A model generated the notes under the pieces. That model did no database searches and was not told the DNA's origin. It worked only from the letters and a program-made list of their open reading frames with translations. Shown here in pieces: positions 51,127 through 61,746 of a DNA stretch of 64,000 nucleotides. Origin of the DNA: Maniola hyperantus (taxonomy: Eukaryota; Arthropoda; Insecta; Lepidoptera; Nymphalidae); contig NC_048546.1 of NCBI RefSeq assembly GCF_902806685.2, positions 1,860,001 to 1,924,000 on the forward strand, in the 5' to 3' direction. Every line of letters begins with the position of its first letter. Position 1 is the first letter of the stretch. Position numbers and translations under genes: made by a program.

Positions 51127-51406
51127 TACATCATCATCATCAACCAATAGACGTCCACTGCTGGACATAGGTCTCTTGTAGGGACTGGCACACGCCACGG
51201 TCTTGCGCCGCCTGGATCCAGCGGCTCCCTGCGACTCGTCTGATGTCGTCCGTCCACCTAGTGGGGGGTCTTCCAACGCTGCGTCTTCCGGTGCGAGGTC
51301 GCCATTCCAGCACCTTGGGACCCCAACGTCTATCGGTTGTACGAACTATGTGCCCTGCCCATTGTCACTTCAGCTTCGCAACCCGTTGAGCTATGTCGGT
51401 TACTCT
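51127..51406 (-). pseudogene. RTE-type LINE C-terminus, minus
   Basis: Same end as 48321-48590. It starts with ATCATCATCAACCAATAGAC and runs back to GAGCTATGTCGGTTACTCTA. It encodes the RVAGSRWIQAAQDRGVW-type region with the reading frame mostly kept. Confidence 0.75.
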
Positions 51407-51414
51407 AGTGACAT

Positions 51415-51525
51415 CCTCGTAGGTACTTCAAGGAATATTATAAAAAGAATTAGCAAAATCGGTTCAGCTGTTCTCGAGATTTGCGATCAGCAACACATTT
51501 AGTGATTCATTTTTATATATATGTA
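51415..51525 (-). mobile_element. Hel-4 fragment, minus
   Basis: CGGTTCAGCTGTTCTCGAGA, TTTGCG, then CATTTAGTGATTCATTTTTA. The CTAG end is missing because the RTE copy adjoins. Confidence 0.55.
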
Positions 51526-52130
51526 GAGAAAGATATAGTATATCAAAAGTACGTAAACAAGCTATGTCTTTTCCCTCTAATAATAATTAGAAGGCATAAC
51601 ATAATATCAACACGCATGGAACTGTACATATCTCGTTGGCAAGTGGCGTAACAGAAACTTGCTAACTTCGCAGATGAGTTTTGAGTCGTAAATGTTATGG
51701 AAGCGCGGATTTATGATTAGGAGGGGGAAGGGGTGGTAGGGAGGCTCCTTAACAACTAAAGGCTTGGGCAGATGCAACGCGTGACGGCAGTAACATGATA
51801 AGTCGTTAAAATGTACGCGTGTACAATTTTTATTTAGTTTTTAGTTTCTTGTATTGAAAATTGTAAATTAACATAAGGTTTTTTAAATTAACATATTACA
51901 ATAAAATGTATTGTTAGACTTAGGACGAAAATTGTGATTGATATATTGCGGAACTCCGTGATACAAAGACGATACAAACGACAACAAGCTCAATTCACTT
52001 TACACCAAAACAGACAGTGCACCATGCAAGATGCATCGCCATCTCTGCCACTACTAAACCGACAAAAAAAGCAAGCGAATGCACAAGCAGTATGAATCAC
52101 CATGCAACGTAATACAAATCTTCTAAAACC
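51526..52130. other. Unassigned ~600 bp
   Basis: No repeat or coding signal recognised. Confidence 0.45.
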
Positions 52131-52345
52131 TGTTACGTAAATACAGTTACTGTTTGACAATTTTAAATTTAATTTAGAGCTGTCAAATCTCATGATCTTT
52201 AGCTGTCAGTCGCGAGCCTATTGTTTGTAGCGTGCACTGAAAGTCTTTGAATGTAAAATTTCTTCCTTTTTTAGGTATATTAATTAAGAAAAAGATGCAG
52301 ATACCTACTCTAAATTTAGTTTAGAGAAAGACAACAGAATCCGCG
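52131..52345 (+). repeat. Repeat Q, copy 2
   Basis: GACAATTTTAAATTTAATTT, GTCGCGAGCCTATTG, GTAGCGTGCACTGAAA and TTTAGTTTAGAGAAAGACAA, as at 15470-15690. Confidence 0.6.
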
Positions 52346-52535
52346 ACAATGTCGCTTGAAAACGTTGCGGTTACGCGTTGTGTCTGTCGCGGTCTTTACA
52401 GAATATCCGAGTCGTTTCTGCGGTCTTCTTATTTGTTTCTCATTTACGTGTTTATGTATCCGACTTGGTACTTGCGGTGTCGTCAGGGAAATTGTTGGGG
52501 TTTGTTTGCGTTACTAGTTACTACATACTCGTATA

Positions 52536-52681
52536 CAGTGGCGTGCACAGGGTTTGAAGCCAGGGTAGGCACTAGTTAAGTAGGAGCCTGTTCACTGGCA
52601 GGTCATAATGAAAAATATGCATTGAGCTATTACAACTGGGGTAAGCAGTGCATTTATGCCTCTATGACCTGCACGCCACTG
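52536..52681. mobile_element. hAT-like MITE, intact
   Basis: TIRs CAGTGGCGTGCA (52536-52547) and TGCACGCCACTG (52670-52681) with the exact 8-bp duplication CTCGTATA on both sides (52528-52535, 52682-52689). The TIR CAGTGGC and the 8-bp duplication fit hAT. 146 bp. Confidence 0.9.
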
Positions 52682-53098
52682 CTCGTATACCTACCTACTT
52701 GCTTTGTAAGAGTATCTCCTTAATTATGATATTCTAGTATATCACTCAAGATTTCAGGTTTCTTTGTTTTAAATTTAGGTTTAAACTTTAATCATCATCA
52801 TCATCATGATCAACCCATCGCCGGCTCACTAGAGAGCAAGGGTCTCCTCTTAGAGTGAGAAGGGTTTTGGCCATAGTCTACCACGCTGGCCATGTGCGAA
52901 TTGGTAGACTTCACACTTCTTTGAGAACATTACGGAGAACTCAGTAGCCTCAATAGCTCAACGGGTAAAGGAGTGGACTGAAAACCGAAAGGTCGACGGT
53001 TCAAACCCCGCCCGTTGCACTATTGTCGTACCTACTCCTAGCACAAGCTTGACGCATAGTTGGAGAGGAAGGGGAATATTAGTCATTTAACATAGCTA

Positions 53099-55564
53099 CC
53101 CAAGTAACACAAAACTGCATTATAAAATCCACATCGGTACTTTAAGCGTTTATGAAGAGTTATTAGAGTCCACCGTCACTGCAAAAGCCTAATATTACGC
53201 TTTCGCCTGTATATTGACTTTATTAAGCACCACGAAGGCACCGCTGTAATGCTGCGAGCGTTACTAGCAGGTGCACAGGTCATGTTATTCAGCTATTAGC
53301 AATTTTTAGCACTGTCAGCTATAATAAAGTACATTTGTGGACTCTAACTCAGCTATTTTCTGAATAAAAGGTCACAAGTGTATCTTTCAAATGTTTGCAT
53401 TTTAACAGAGCACATGTGAGTTATTATAATGCTATTAGTTCTTCTGTGAATTCAATTAACGCTTTATGCTGCATATAGTGGAACTTTCACAGTTTTAATC
53501 AGCTGTTTACGCACTCCTATAACTGCACTTATCTAGGTCACATGATCACTTTTGGTGAAACTATATGGTGCTAAATTACAGCAAACTGGTATATAACTAT
53601 TCACTTGTTACCCTTTGTCCTTAATTGGGCTGAATAATTGTACTCCCGTAGGCATTTAATCAGAGAAAGGGAAACAATGAACCATAACCGCAAGTTAAGT
53701 GAGCCATGAAAGAGTGCAAATTTTATAAGACGAGGGTTCCGTATTTTTTTTAATACTCAGAGAAATCTCCTTAAAAAAATCGAAGAATGCGAATACGCAA
53801 TCATGTAATATTAATTCCTATGAAAAAATATTGCTTTGTTGGAAAGAGGCTCCAGCTACAATTTCTTTAAATATAAACATTGAAGGTTATCTTTGAGAGT
53901 TCTAAAAACGAGTTTTGGTCTATACTTTGCTACATTGTATCAGTACTTCGTTCCATTGTTACGTAGTATGTGTAATATTTAGGTGCTATTTAAGAAATAT
54001 AAACTGCATTTGTGGTTATATTCAGACTTTAATTTCCATTCATTTTTACATAAACAATAGACAGAACTGAACATAAAAGTTTCATCTACAATAATATTGA
54101 AAGTTAATTATTATTAGTAATTAAAAACTCCTAAAAAAAATAGAAAACTCAAAAAAACTGGTTATTGGTATTTTTCTATTGGAGCTTTCTCTTTCTTCCG
54201 CTGCAGCAGATTAACATTTACTGGCTGCTCATAGTGCTGAGTAATTGAGGTATTTGTTTCATCCAATTGTACCGACAAGGAGGGCAATTTTTGTTTGATT
54301 TTCTATGGCTGTATAAGGTTTATCCAAAATTAAAGCTTGATCATCAGAGTGTTCATGTTCTCCGAGCTAATCACTTGTACCAGCTGCTGCGTCCAGTTGT
54401 GAATTACCCTGTGAAATAAAGTTATAATAAGTATTATAAACTAATGACGAATTAAATAGTGTGCACGGCAGACGTGTTGTATCCATTTTATCCACGATTT
54501 TTTAATAGGTGCAATAAAATTATAACTTTTATAGACTACGAGTACCTAAAAAGTAGGTAACCGACTTATTATCTCATGTCCAAGCGTTCACCACGGACCC
54601 CTAAAAGTTAATCCTTGACAGATTATTCAGCTGTTCATTGGGTAGGGCTTTGTCGTATATGTTACCGACTATCAAGCTCTATATCGATCTAGGGCTGACT
54701 TGTTAGACACAGGAGCTACTCGTATCAGCTTGTTGCTGATTAATATGCCCTTAGCACCTTAATATAGCTCTTAAAACATTATAACGGTTCACATTGCTTG
54801 TCCACCATTTTCCATGTTCTAAACTATAATATTTTATGATATTTACTATTTATTTTTATTTTGTCTGCAAAAATATCTACTGGTTTTGGAAAAGATTTTT
54901 AATAATTTATAAGTAAAAAGCTTATCGTCAAATTCAATGTTCCGTAACTAAGAAATTGCTGGCATTTTTATAATATTACAATCCATTTTATAATAGAATT
55001 TCCAAGAAAACAGTTATATTTCGAGGGCGCGTGAAAATTTTGGTCTAAAAGTATATGATATTTGACGATAAACTTGCTTTCCCTATCAAATTTCAGACAC
55101 TAATAAACAAATACAAGTTTCACTTACCGAAAATGAATTAACTTTTCACTTCAAAAATAGATATGTCACTTAGTGTAGTAAACACTGCATGCAGAATATC
55201 GAAATAATATAGCATTGGAGTAATATTTATTCACAATTTCTCTTTTAGCTGCATAAAAGCGCAAAAAGGGTGATGATTTGTAGTTTTAGCTGCATAATGG
55301 GTAACATACACTCTCTTTATCAGCCAATGTTCAGCTCTTGGGGCGGCTGTTACCTTTAATAATGCTTATATAATGCTGATATAACGCAGTTGTGGGCAGT
55401 TAATCAGCTAGTTGCTGAATAATTTGTGCCCAAATCAGAGTTATATCTTCTGAGGATGCTATTATTCAGCTATTATTCAGCTATTATATAGAACGTTTAT
55501 GCAGCTAAAGTTTCCAATGTGGACGGTAAATCAGTGGATATGCAGCACTTTTGTGTTACTTGGG
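53099..55564. mobile_element. 2466 bp TA-flanked DNA transposon, non-autonomous
   Basis: Perfect 16-bp TIRs, CCCAAGTAACACAAAA and its complement, lie next to TA on both sides (53097-53098, 55565-55566). The subterminal regions also pair loosely (CTGCAT, TCCACAT). TTATTCAGCTATTA occurs at about 53285-53298, and twice more in shorter form at 55467-55486 in the same orientation; CAGCT motifs are frequent at both ends. No frame of 60 codons exists, so there is no transposase. TA duplication suggests a Tc1/mariner-like or other TA-targeting superfamily, which the TIR sequence does not settle. Confidence 0.85.
54162..54408 (-). pseudogene. Possible decayed last exon inside the TA element
   Basis: On the minus strand, TTTATTTCACAG (an acceptor) precedes a stretch that reads GNSQLDAAAGTSD, one stop, then EHEHSDDQALILDK. 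After one frameshift it reads SLSVQLDETNTSITQHYEQP and LLQRKKEKAPIEKYQ before TAA at 54162-54164. The composition looks protein-like and acidic-then-basic. I cannot name the family. If real, it would be the remains of an accessory or transposase gene. Confidence 0.35.
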
Positions 55565-55752
55565 TAATATTCTTAAAAAAAAAAAACTCAGGCATGTAGG
55601 TTTCCTCACGATATTTTTCTTCACCGTTAAAACAAGTGATATTAAATTAATTAAAACGCACATAATTCTGAAAAGATACAGGTGCGTGCCCGGGATCGAA
55701 CCCCCGACCTCCGATTAGCAGGCGGACGTCCTAACCACTAGGCTATCACAGT

Positions 55753-56177
55753 TTTTTTTCAAAAATAGCGCTTAATTCTGGATATGACAAATATTTTGCT
55801 GAGAATAATCTTCTTTCATTATCGGTCTTTAGTCACGGATAAAATAAAATTTATTAGAATGTAATGTAGCACCGAATAGCAATCGTCGGCTTGATATCAG
55901 CTGGTTATTTGCGTGTCGCGACGATTTGATTGGCTCATAAACATTTTATATCGACTGCCGATCTTCGGTTACGACGACTTGATTTGTCGTTACGTTTCAA
56001 CCGGACACTGTGATTGGCCCGATTGTAATTTGATAATCGGGAGCGGATCGGTACAGTAGCAACTTTGTAGGGTTCCGTAGTACAAGGAACTTTATATTTT
56101 GTCTAATGACCAATCCATCAGTTCGTCCGACCATTGGTCTGTATTTTTTTCAACTAATTCCTAGCCCTCCTCGTAAA
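55753..56177. other. Unassigned interval
   Basis: TAGGGTTCCGTAGTACAAGG near 56068 is reminiscent of the GGGTTCC repeats. No gene. Confidence 0.4.
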
Positions 56178-56474
56178 AAGCAGTGGTAGCATGAAGATCG
56201 GGGGTTCGATTCCGGGCACGTATCCCTATCTTTTCGGAGTTTTGTGCGTTTTACTTTGAAGTAATTAAATATCACTTGCTTTAACGGTGAAGGAAAACAT
56301 CGTGAAGAAACCTGCATGCCTGAGAGTTCCCCATAATGTTCTCAAAGGTATGTGAATTCTGCCAATCCGCACTTGGCCATCGTGGTAGTCTATGACCAAA
56401 ACATTTCTCATACTGAGATGAAACCCGGGCTCTGTAGTGAGCCGGCGATGGGTTGATCATGATGATGACGATGA
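56178..56474 (+). mobile_element. SINE-B, head partly deleted
   Basis: CAGTGGTAGCATGAAGATCG takes the place of the anticodon arm; B box GGTTCGATTCC, body and tail GATGGGTTGATCATGATGAT are normal. Confidence 0.75.
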
Positions 56475-56814
56475 ACTTGTACTTGCACATGCTTAAATAG
56501 TTGTTTAAAATCAAACCAAAAACAAATCAATAAGCACTTTCATAAGTCAAGCTTTTTCAATCCAAGTTACTGAGTTAGTAATACTAACCCCAAAGTTACA
56601 GTTAAGTACAACTTAGCAAGTTAACGCATATTTGGCCAGTTCTTGATAACAAACTTTGATTTGTTGCGGAGTTTCCCTAAAACTTCTCGATTACGGACAT
56701 AATGAGAAGATTGGAACGGAACCCTGAATACGAGGGTTATAATACTATAGCAGCCTATTTACTAATGTAACACCCTGTAGATGTAGATATATGTGTGTGT
56801 TATCAGTTAATCAA
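56475..56814. other. Unassigned interval
   Basis: Nothing recognised. Confidence 0.4.
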
Positions 56815-57685
56815 TCTAAATATATAAAATTCAAAGTCCTGACTGACCGACTGACTGACATAGATATCAACGCACAGCCTAAACCGCTGGTCCTAAAGAC
56901 ATGAAATTTGGAGGGTATATTCTTTGTAAAGAGTAGGATCCACTAAGAAAGGATTTTTCGAAATTCCACCCCTAAGTAGGTTAAATGGGGGGATGGAAGT
57001 TTGTATGAAAGTCGGTCATTTTTCAAGTTATTTGCACGAAAATTGGTATTTGGGTTTTTGGTTATAAATAAAGAAGTACGTGTCTCAGGATTTTTGGAAA
57101 ATTTGCCCATAAGGGTGGTAAAATAGGGGATGAAAGTTTGTATGTGAAATCAACGCCCAGCCTAAACCGCTGGTCCTAAAGACATGAAATTTGGAGGGTC
57201 TATTCTTTGTAAAGAGTACGTATTCACTATGAAAGGATTTTTCGAAATTCCACCCCTAAGTGGGTTAAATGGGGGGTGGAAGTTTGTGTGAAAGTCCGTC
57301 TTTTTTCAAGTTAGGTATTTGCATGAAAATTGGTATTTGGGTTTTCGGTCACAAATGAAGAAATACGTGTTTCAGGAATTTTGGAAAATTTGCCCATAAG
57401 GGTGGTAAAATAGGGGATGAAAGTTTGTATGGGAAAGTTTTAATAATTGATATTATAATTAACTTGAAATTTGGAAAGTAGGTTTTTTCTTGAGGTTAGG
57501 TGTCATCTAAGAAACGACTATGAGAAAATCCCCTCCCTAAAGGGGTGAAATGGGGGTTGGAAGGTTATATGTGTTATTCGGTGCTGTTCAGAGTGCGCGT
57601 CCTGATGTTATAATGTTTGTTTCTGAAAAAAAAATGCCATTTGTTTCCTGTAGGCCACACGGACGAAGCCGCGGGAAAAAGCTAG
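56815..57685 (+). mobile_element. Hel-3 with an internal duplication
   Basis: Starts TCTAAATATATAAAATTCAA after A and ends with CGGACGAAGCCGCGGGAAAA and then AGCTAG before T. An internal unit of about 283 bp occurs twice (CAGCCTAAACCGCTGGTCCT at about 56874 and 57158). This makes it the longest Hel-3 copy here. Confidence 0.75.
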
Positions 57686-57785
57686 TCCCTTATAATTTGC
57701 TAAACTACTGTTACCTATGTAAACTGGTACTGCAAAGTTTCAGTTGGTATTTTAGTTTAATTTTTATCTTTCGCACTACATACCT

Positions 57786-57900
57786 ATCTAAATATATAAA
57801 ATGAATAACTAAATAAATAAAAATAAAATGTTTTTATTTCGACCAACAAGGATCATATTGGTGTTTAGTAATTACATGAAACTTAAACTTATTTGTTAGT
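57786..57900 (-). mobile_element. LINE tail and Hel 5' end scraps
   Basis: TCTAAATATATAAAATGAAT resembles a Hel-2/3 5' end; AATAAAATGTTTTTATTTCG resembles a reversed LINE tail. Both are very short. Confidence 0.35.
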
Positions 57901-57978
57901 AAAATATCTATAATATCTATAACTATTTAAATTAGGACAGGATCGATTTGCCAAAAAAGCAAAGCATTTGCTATTTGC

Positions 57979-58208
57979 ATAAAAGGAAAAGGTGACTGAC
58001 TGACTGATTGACTTGACTGACCGATCTATCAACGCACAGCTCAAACTACTGGTCGGATCGGGCTGAAATTTGGCATGCAGATAGCTATGCGTAGTGCATG
58101 ATAGGCATCCCTTAGATAGGATTTTAAAAAAATTCAACCCCTAAGGGCGTAAAATAGGGGTTTGAAATTTGTGTAGTCCACGCGGATGAAGTCGCGAGCA
58201 TAAGCTAG
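57979..58208 (+). mobile_element. Hel-2 Helitron-like element
   Basis: TAAAAGGAAAAGGTGACTGA through ATTTGGCATGCAGATAGCTA to CCACGCGGATGAAGTCGCGA and AAGCTAG. An insertion (CGTAGTGCATG) replaces ATTATGACG. Confidence 0.7.
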
Positions 58209-58241
58209 AAATAATATATAAATAATTCCCAAATTGGCCAT

Positions 58242-58301
58242 GACAGGAATTTGATCTAGGACCTGTTGCTTATAAGATTACAACGCCAGGGAGGTCGTCG
58301 A
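58242..58301 (-). mobile_element. SINE-C head scrap, minus
   Basis: GACAGGAATTTGATCTAGGA (B box) and ACGCCAGGGAGGTCGTCGA. Confidence 0.5.
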
Positions 58302-58370
58302 AAAGTTCAAATGAACTAATTTTAATCAGTTAATAGGCAGAACTTTCTGTCAGTATCAGTGCTGCGGTGT

Positions 58371-58411
58371 CCCGAGGGGTCGAGGTCGCGGTTTGACCTC
58401 GACCCCTCGGG
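58371..58411. repeat. 41-bp near-perfect palindrome with flanking direct repeats
   Basis: CCCGAGGGGTCGAGGTC (58371-58387), a 7-base loop and its exact complement (58395-58411). GCGGTGT stands directly on both sides (58364-58370 and 58412-58418). The layout is that of a very small foldback insertion with a 7-bp target duplication. Confidence 0.75.
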
Positions 58412-58549
58412 GCGGTGTAGTGACCGACATTGTGTTCCTTGGATTACGTTTAATTTAATTAATTTGAAATTTAATTTAATTTAATTTACAAAAAGTTTAA
58501 ACTTCGATTCTCAGTTGTGCGACTACAATATATCTTAGCTTAAATAATT

Positions 58550-58735
58550 CTAGATGATGCTGGCGACTTCGTCTGCGTTGATCTAGGTTTTTGAAAATTC
58601 CGTGGGATCTCTTTGATTTTCCGGGATAAAAAGTAGCCTATGTGTTAATCCAGGGTATAATCTATCTCCATTCCAAATTTCATCCAAATCCGTTCAGCCG
58701 TTTTTGCGTGATTTAGTAACAAACATTCACGTCGA
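58550..58735 (-). mobile_element. Hel-1-related element
   Basis: CTAGATGATGCTGGCGACTT, CGTCTGCGTTGATC, CTTTGATTTTCCGGGATAAA as in Hel-1, but the 5' part (TCCAAATCCGTTCAGCCG, TTTTTGCGTGA) differs. Possibly a further family. Confidence 0.55.
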
Positions 58736-59086
58736 CGTGTAACGGCGGTTTAGGAAACTTGATTAATATTTTTTAACCTGCATAAACGTGACAATTATTA
58801 TGGAATTCTGATTAAATAAGTTGATTTTGTATGATTATTAAAAAATTAGTGGCGTATTAAGTAATTTTATCTTCATTCGTGTTATCTCCATTGCAAACCT
58901 ATAAACTGTATAGAGCGTCGTGAAGCGACACCAGGTTGGGAGTAAAATGAGAATAACAGGCTCCTTGGCTGACTGGTCGTAAAGCCGCCTCTCTATATAG
59001 GCCGTAAAACGGTCCAAAGCGTCGAGCTGGTATAGGCGAAGAGCTCCTGGTAACATAATGATCGACTTATTTCAGTCTAACCCTCT
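58736..59086. other. Unassigned interval
   Basis: Nothing recognised. Confidence 0.4.
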
Positions 59087-59220
59087 AACAAATAAACCGT
59101 GAATAGCGGTGGAATAGTTATACTCTGTTTTGTCTTTCTCTGTCATCAGTAATTTGACATTTGAAGGCAAAAGACAAAACAGAGTATAACTATTCCACCG
59201 CTATTCCAGGTTTATTTGTT
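59087..59220. mobile_element. Hairpin MITE, 50-bp arms
   Basis: AACAAATAAACC at the left and GGTTTATTTGTT at the right; the arms (59087-59137, 59170-59220) match at all but about two positions, with a ~30 base loop. Frames across it are artefacts. Confidence 0.8.
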
Positions 59221-59439
59221 TTGTTTAAAGCCATTGAACGTAGATACCTACCTATTTTCGTTATTAATTTTTTGATGATGTTTTTCTGTTTATACTCAGT
59301 TTATATGTGTTATACTCAGAATCATAGTGTCTCAAATGAAGCCTAGCTTCTTAGAATATATTTTGAAATGGGAACTCGAAGTCCAAGTCAAACATTTTAT
59401 ACAAAGCAAGTAATTAAATTGTACACTTTTTGAACGACA

Positions 59440-59683
59440 TCTTATATATATAAAAGGAAAAGGTGACTGACTGACTGACTGACTGACTGACTGACTGACT
59501 GACTGATCTATCAACGCACAGCTCAAACTACTGGATGGATCGGGCTGAAATTTTGCATGCAGATAGCTATTATGACGTAGGCATCTGCTAAGAAAGGATT
59601 TTTGAAAATTCAACTCCTAAGGGGGTGAAATAGGGGTTTGAAATTTTGTAGTCCACGCGGACGAAGTCGCGAGCATAAGCTAG
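59440..59683 (+). mobile_element. Hel-2 Helitron-like element, full-length
   Basis: TCTTATATATATAAAAGGAA after A to GCGAGCATAAGCTAG before T. Nine TGAC units, the most of any copy. Hairpin CGCGGACGAAGTCGCG intact; looks young. Confidence 0.8.
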
Positions 59684-60348
59684 TAAATCAATATGAAGAG
59701 AAGATGTCAGCTGTTCCACTCCACCTCATCATCAGCCACTCACACCTCACACCACTCCACCTCACTTCTTTAAAATTATTTATTGAAAAGGCACTGTATT
59801 AAATGAAAAACACAACTTTTCTCGACACTGATGTTGCTTATTTTTGCATTTTATTTGATTGTATTTGGAAAATACATTTATTAATATAGTTTCTCTACAT
59901 AATGTTAGTGTTATGTTCATAACATAGGTAGGTTCATCTGATGTGTATGAAACTTCAGAATTATTACATTTAACCTCTTTAACATTAACTTGTAGCCATG
60001 TGCTGATTTTTACATTTAGACATTACTTCAGGGAACGTCTATAAAAAGATTGTGTTGTTATGCTGCTATAATAATGGTCACTAGCTCTTTGTCTATCAAT
60101 AGACAACTAAAACGTTGTTCAGCGTGATCGATATCTATCCCGGAAATTGTCTCGTAAAACTGTATTGCTCGGTGTAATCATGATTTTTTACCAAATCCCA
60201 TATAATTAATGGAGATATTGGTATTTTATTGTAACATGGACGTAGATTAAGGAAAAATACATGGTAACTGAAGCGTCAAAATAATATTATTATATACCGG
60301 ACAAGAACATGTGAAAGTAACGTTTTTTGTGTCGTAAAATAAAAATGC
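59684..60348. other. Unassigned ~660 bp
   Basis: CACTCACACCTCACACCACT near 59735 is a short simple repeat. No coding signal. Confidence 0.45.
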
Positions 60349-60571
60349 CTAAATACATAAAAGGAAAAGGTGACTGACTGACTGATTGACTGATCTATCA
60401 AAGCCCAGCTCAAACTACTGGACAGATCGGGCTGAAATTTGGCATGCAGATAGCTATTATGACGTAGGCATCCGCTAAGAAAGGATTTTTCAAAATTCAA
60501 CCCCTAAGGGGGTGCAATAGGAGTTTGAAATTTGTTTAGTCCACGCGGACGAAGTTGCGAGCTTAAGCTAG
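60349..60571 (+). mobile_element. Hel-2 Helitron-like element
   Basis: CTAAATACATAAAAGGAAAA to CGGACGAAGTTGCGAGCTTA, then AGCTAG before T. Confidence 0.75.
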
Positions 60572-60990
60572 TTTTTTCATAAACAGCTCTCGTCTGTAGG
60601 ATGGTAACTCAAATCAACACACAATAGTGTAGCAATCATTGTAACGAACTTGTTTTATAATCGTATCGCATAGTAACTCACATCACGGTCAAACCGAGAC
60701 CTTGGTCCTCTGGGGACTGCCACAGAGTAGCTATCGAATAGAGATTATTCCGCTGCTCGGACGGACGGACGGACGCACACACCTTTGACTTATACCTTTC
60801 TTATGCTAAGACAACGCGAGCATTCGTTGGATAGATCTACAGGAACTCAGATCGAGAAGATCGAGAGATTATCTCCCCGGTATTAGCTATATTATATTTT
60901 TGGTACAAATTGAATTAATGTTCCATAAACCGAATTTCCGAGACTATGGATAGTACTGTGTACCATCTGCGAGTTCATTACTCTATACAA
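60572..60990. other. Unassigned interval
   Basis: CGGACGGACGGACG near 60758. Nothing else recognised. Confidence 0.4.
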
Positions 60991-61103
60991 AGGAGGGTCG
61001 CTGGTCGCGGTGCGCAGGAGTGGCCCGTCAAGGCGTGACGTGGACGCCAATGTCAAGGCCGTCTCTTGTACTATAGCTAATCATTGTAAGGCCCTGACCA
61101 CAC
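60991..61103 (+). repeat. Local direct repeat E, copy 1
   Basis: CTGGTCGCGGTGCGCAGGAG, GCGTGACGTGGACGCCAATG, GTACTATAGCTAATCATTGT recur at 61509-61612. A Hel-2 element follows directly. Confidence 0.7.
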
Positions 61104-61109
61104 GAATTA

Positions 61110-61318
61110 TGTATAAAAGGAAAAGGTGACTGACTGACTGATCTATCCACGCACAGCTCAAACTACTGGACGGATCGGGCTAAAATTTGGCATGCAGATA
61201 GCTATTATGACGTAGGCATCCGCTAAGGAAGGATTTTTGAAAATTCAACCCCCAAGGGGGTGAAAAAGGGGTTTGAAATTTGTGTAGTCCACGTGGACAA
61301 AGTCGCGGGCATAAGCTA
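61110..61318 (+). mobile_element. Hel-2 Helitron-like element
   Basis: TATAAAAGGAAAAGGTGACT to CCACGTGGACAAAGTCGCGG and CATAAGCTAG before T. Confidence 0.75.
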
Positions 61319-61508
61319 GTGATACCATTAGATCTACGTATTATCAAGCTGGGCTACTGTAAAATTATGTAGGTTCTATTGACAAGCCATATTTTTGCCA
61401 ATCTAGAAGCATACTTTTAACATGCCTTCGATGTCATGGGACATGATGATATGCACAATACGGCCTAAGTATCTAGTTATTTTAGTAAATGACCACAAAC
61501 AAAAATGT
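61319..61508. other. Unassigned interval
   Basis: Nothing recognised. Confidence 0.35.
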
Positions 61509-61612
61509 CTGGTCGCGGTGCGCGGGAGTGGCTCGTCGAAGCGTGACGTGGACGCCAATATCAAGGCCATCTGTTGTACTATAGCTGATCATTGTAAGGC
61601 TCCGACCACAGA
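61509..61612 (+). repeat. Local direct repeat E, copy 2
   Basis: Partner of 60991-61103, about 518 bp away; a SINE-B fragment follows it. Confidence 0.7.
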
Positions 61613-61745
61613 GAACATTATGGAGAACTCTAAAGCATGCAGGTTTCCTCACGATGTTTTCCTTCACTGTTAAAGCAAGTGATATTTAATTACTTAAAAC
61701 GCATGTAACTCCGAAAAGTTAGAGGTAGGTGCCCTGGATCGAACT
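61610..61745 (-). mobile_element. SINE-B fragment, minus
   Basis: GAACATTATGGAGAACTCTA, TTTCCTCACGATGTTTTCCT and GAAAAGTTAGAGGTAGGTGC; head and tail missing. Confidence 0.65.
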
Positions 61746-61746
61746 C

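Larger units (their letters stand above)
52945..55584 (+). mobile_element. SINE-A inside SINE-B, itself split
   Basis: Head GCCTCAATAGCTCAACGGGT, body, and AATATTAGTCATTTAACATAGC to 53096. It resumes at 55567 with ATATTCTTAAAAAAAA. The break is at the TA dinucleotide that the copy at 1412-1583 shows intact (GGCTAATATTC). Confidence 0.85.
52793..55752 (-). mobile_element. SINE-B, split by a nested insertion
   Basis: The 3' half (52793-52944, CATCATCATGATCAACCC to CATTACGGAGAACTCAG) and the 5' half (55585-55752, AACTCAGGCATGTAGGTTTC to CACTAGGCTATCACAG) are one minus-strand SINE-B. They are separated by SINE-A with a 7-bp duplication AACTCAG (52938-52944, 55585-55591). The head has a clear B box and a CTAATCG-type anticodon arm. 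Confidence 0.85.
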
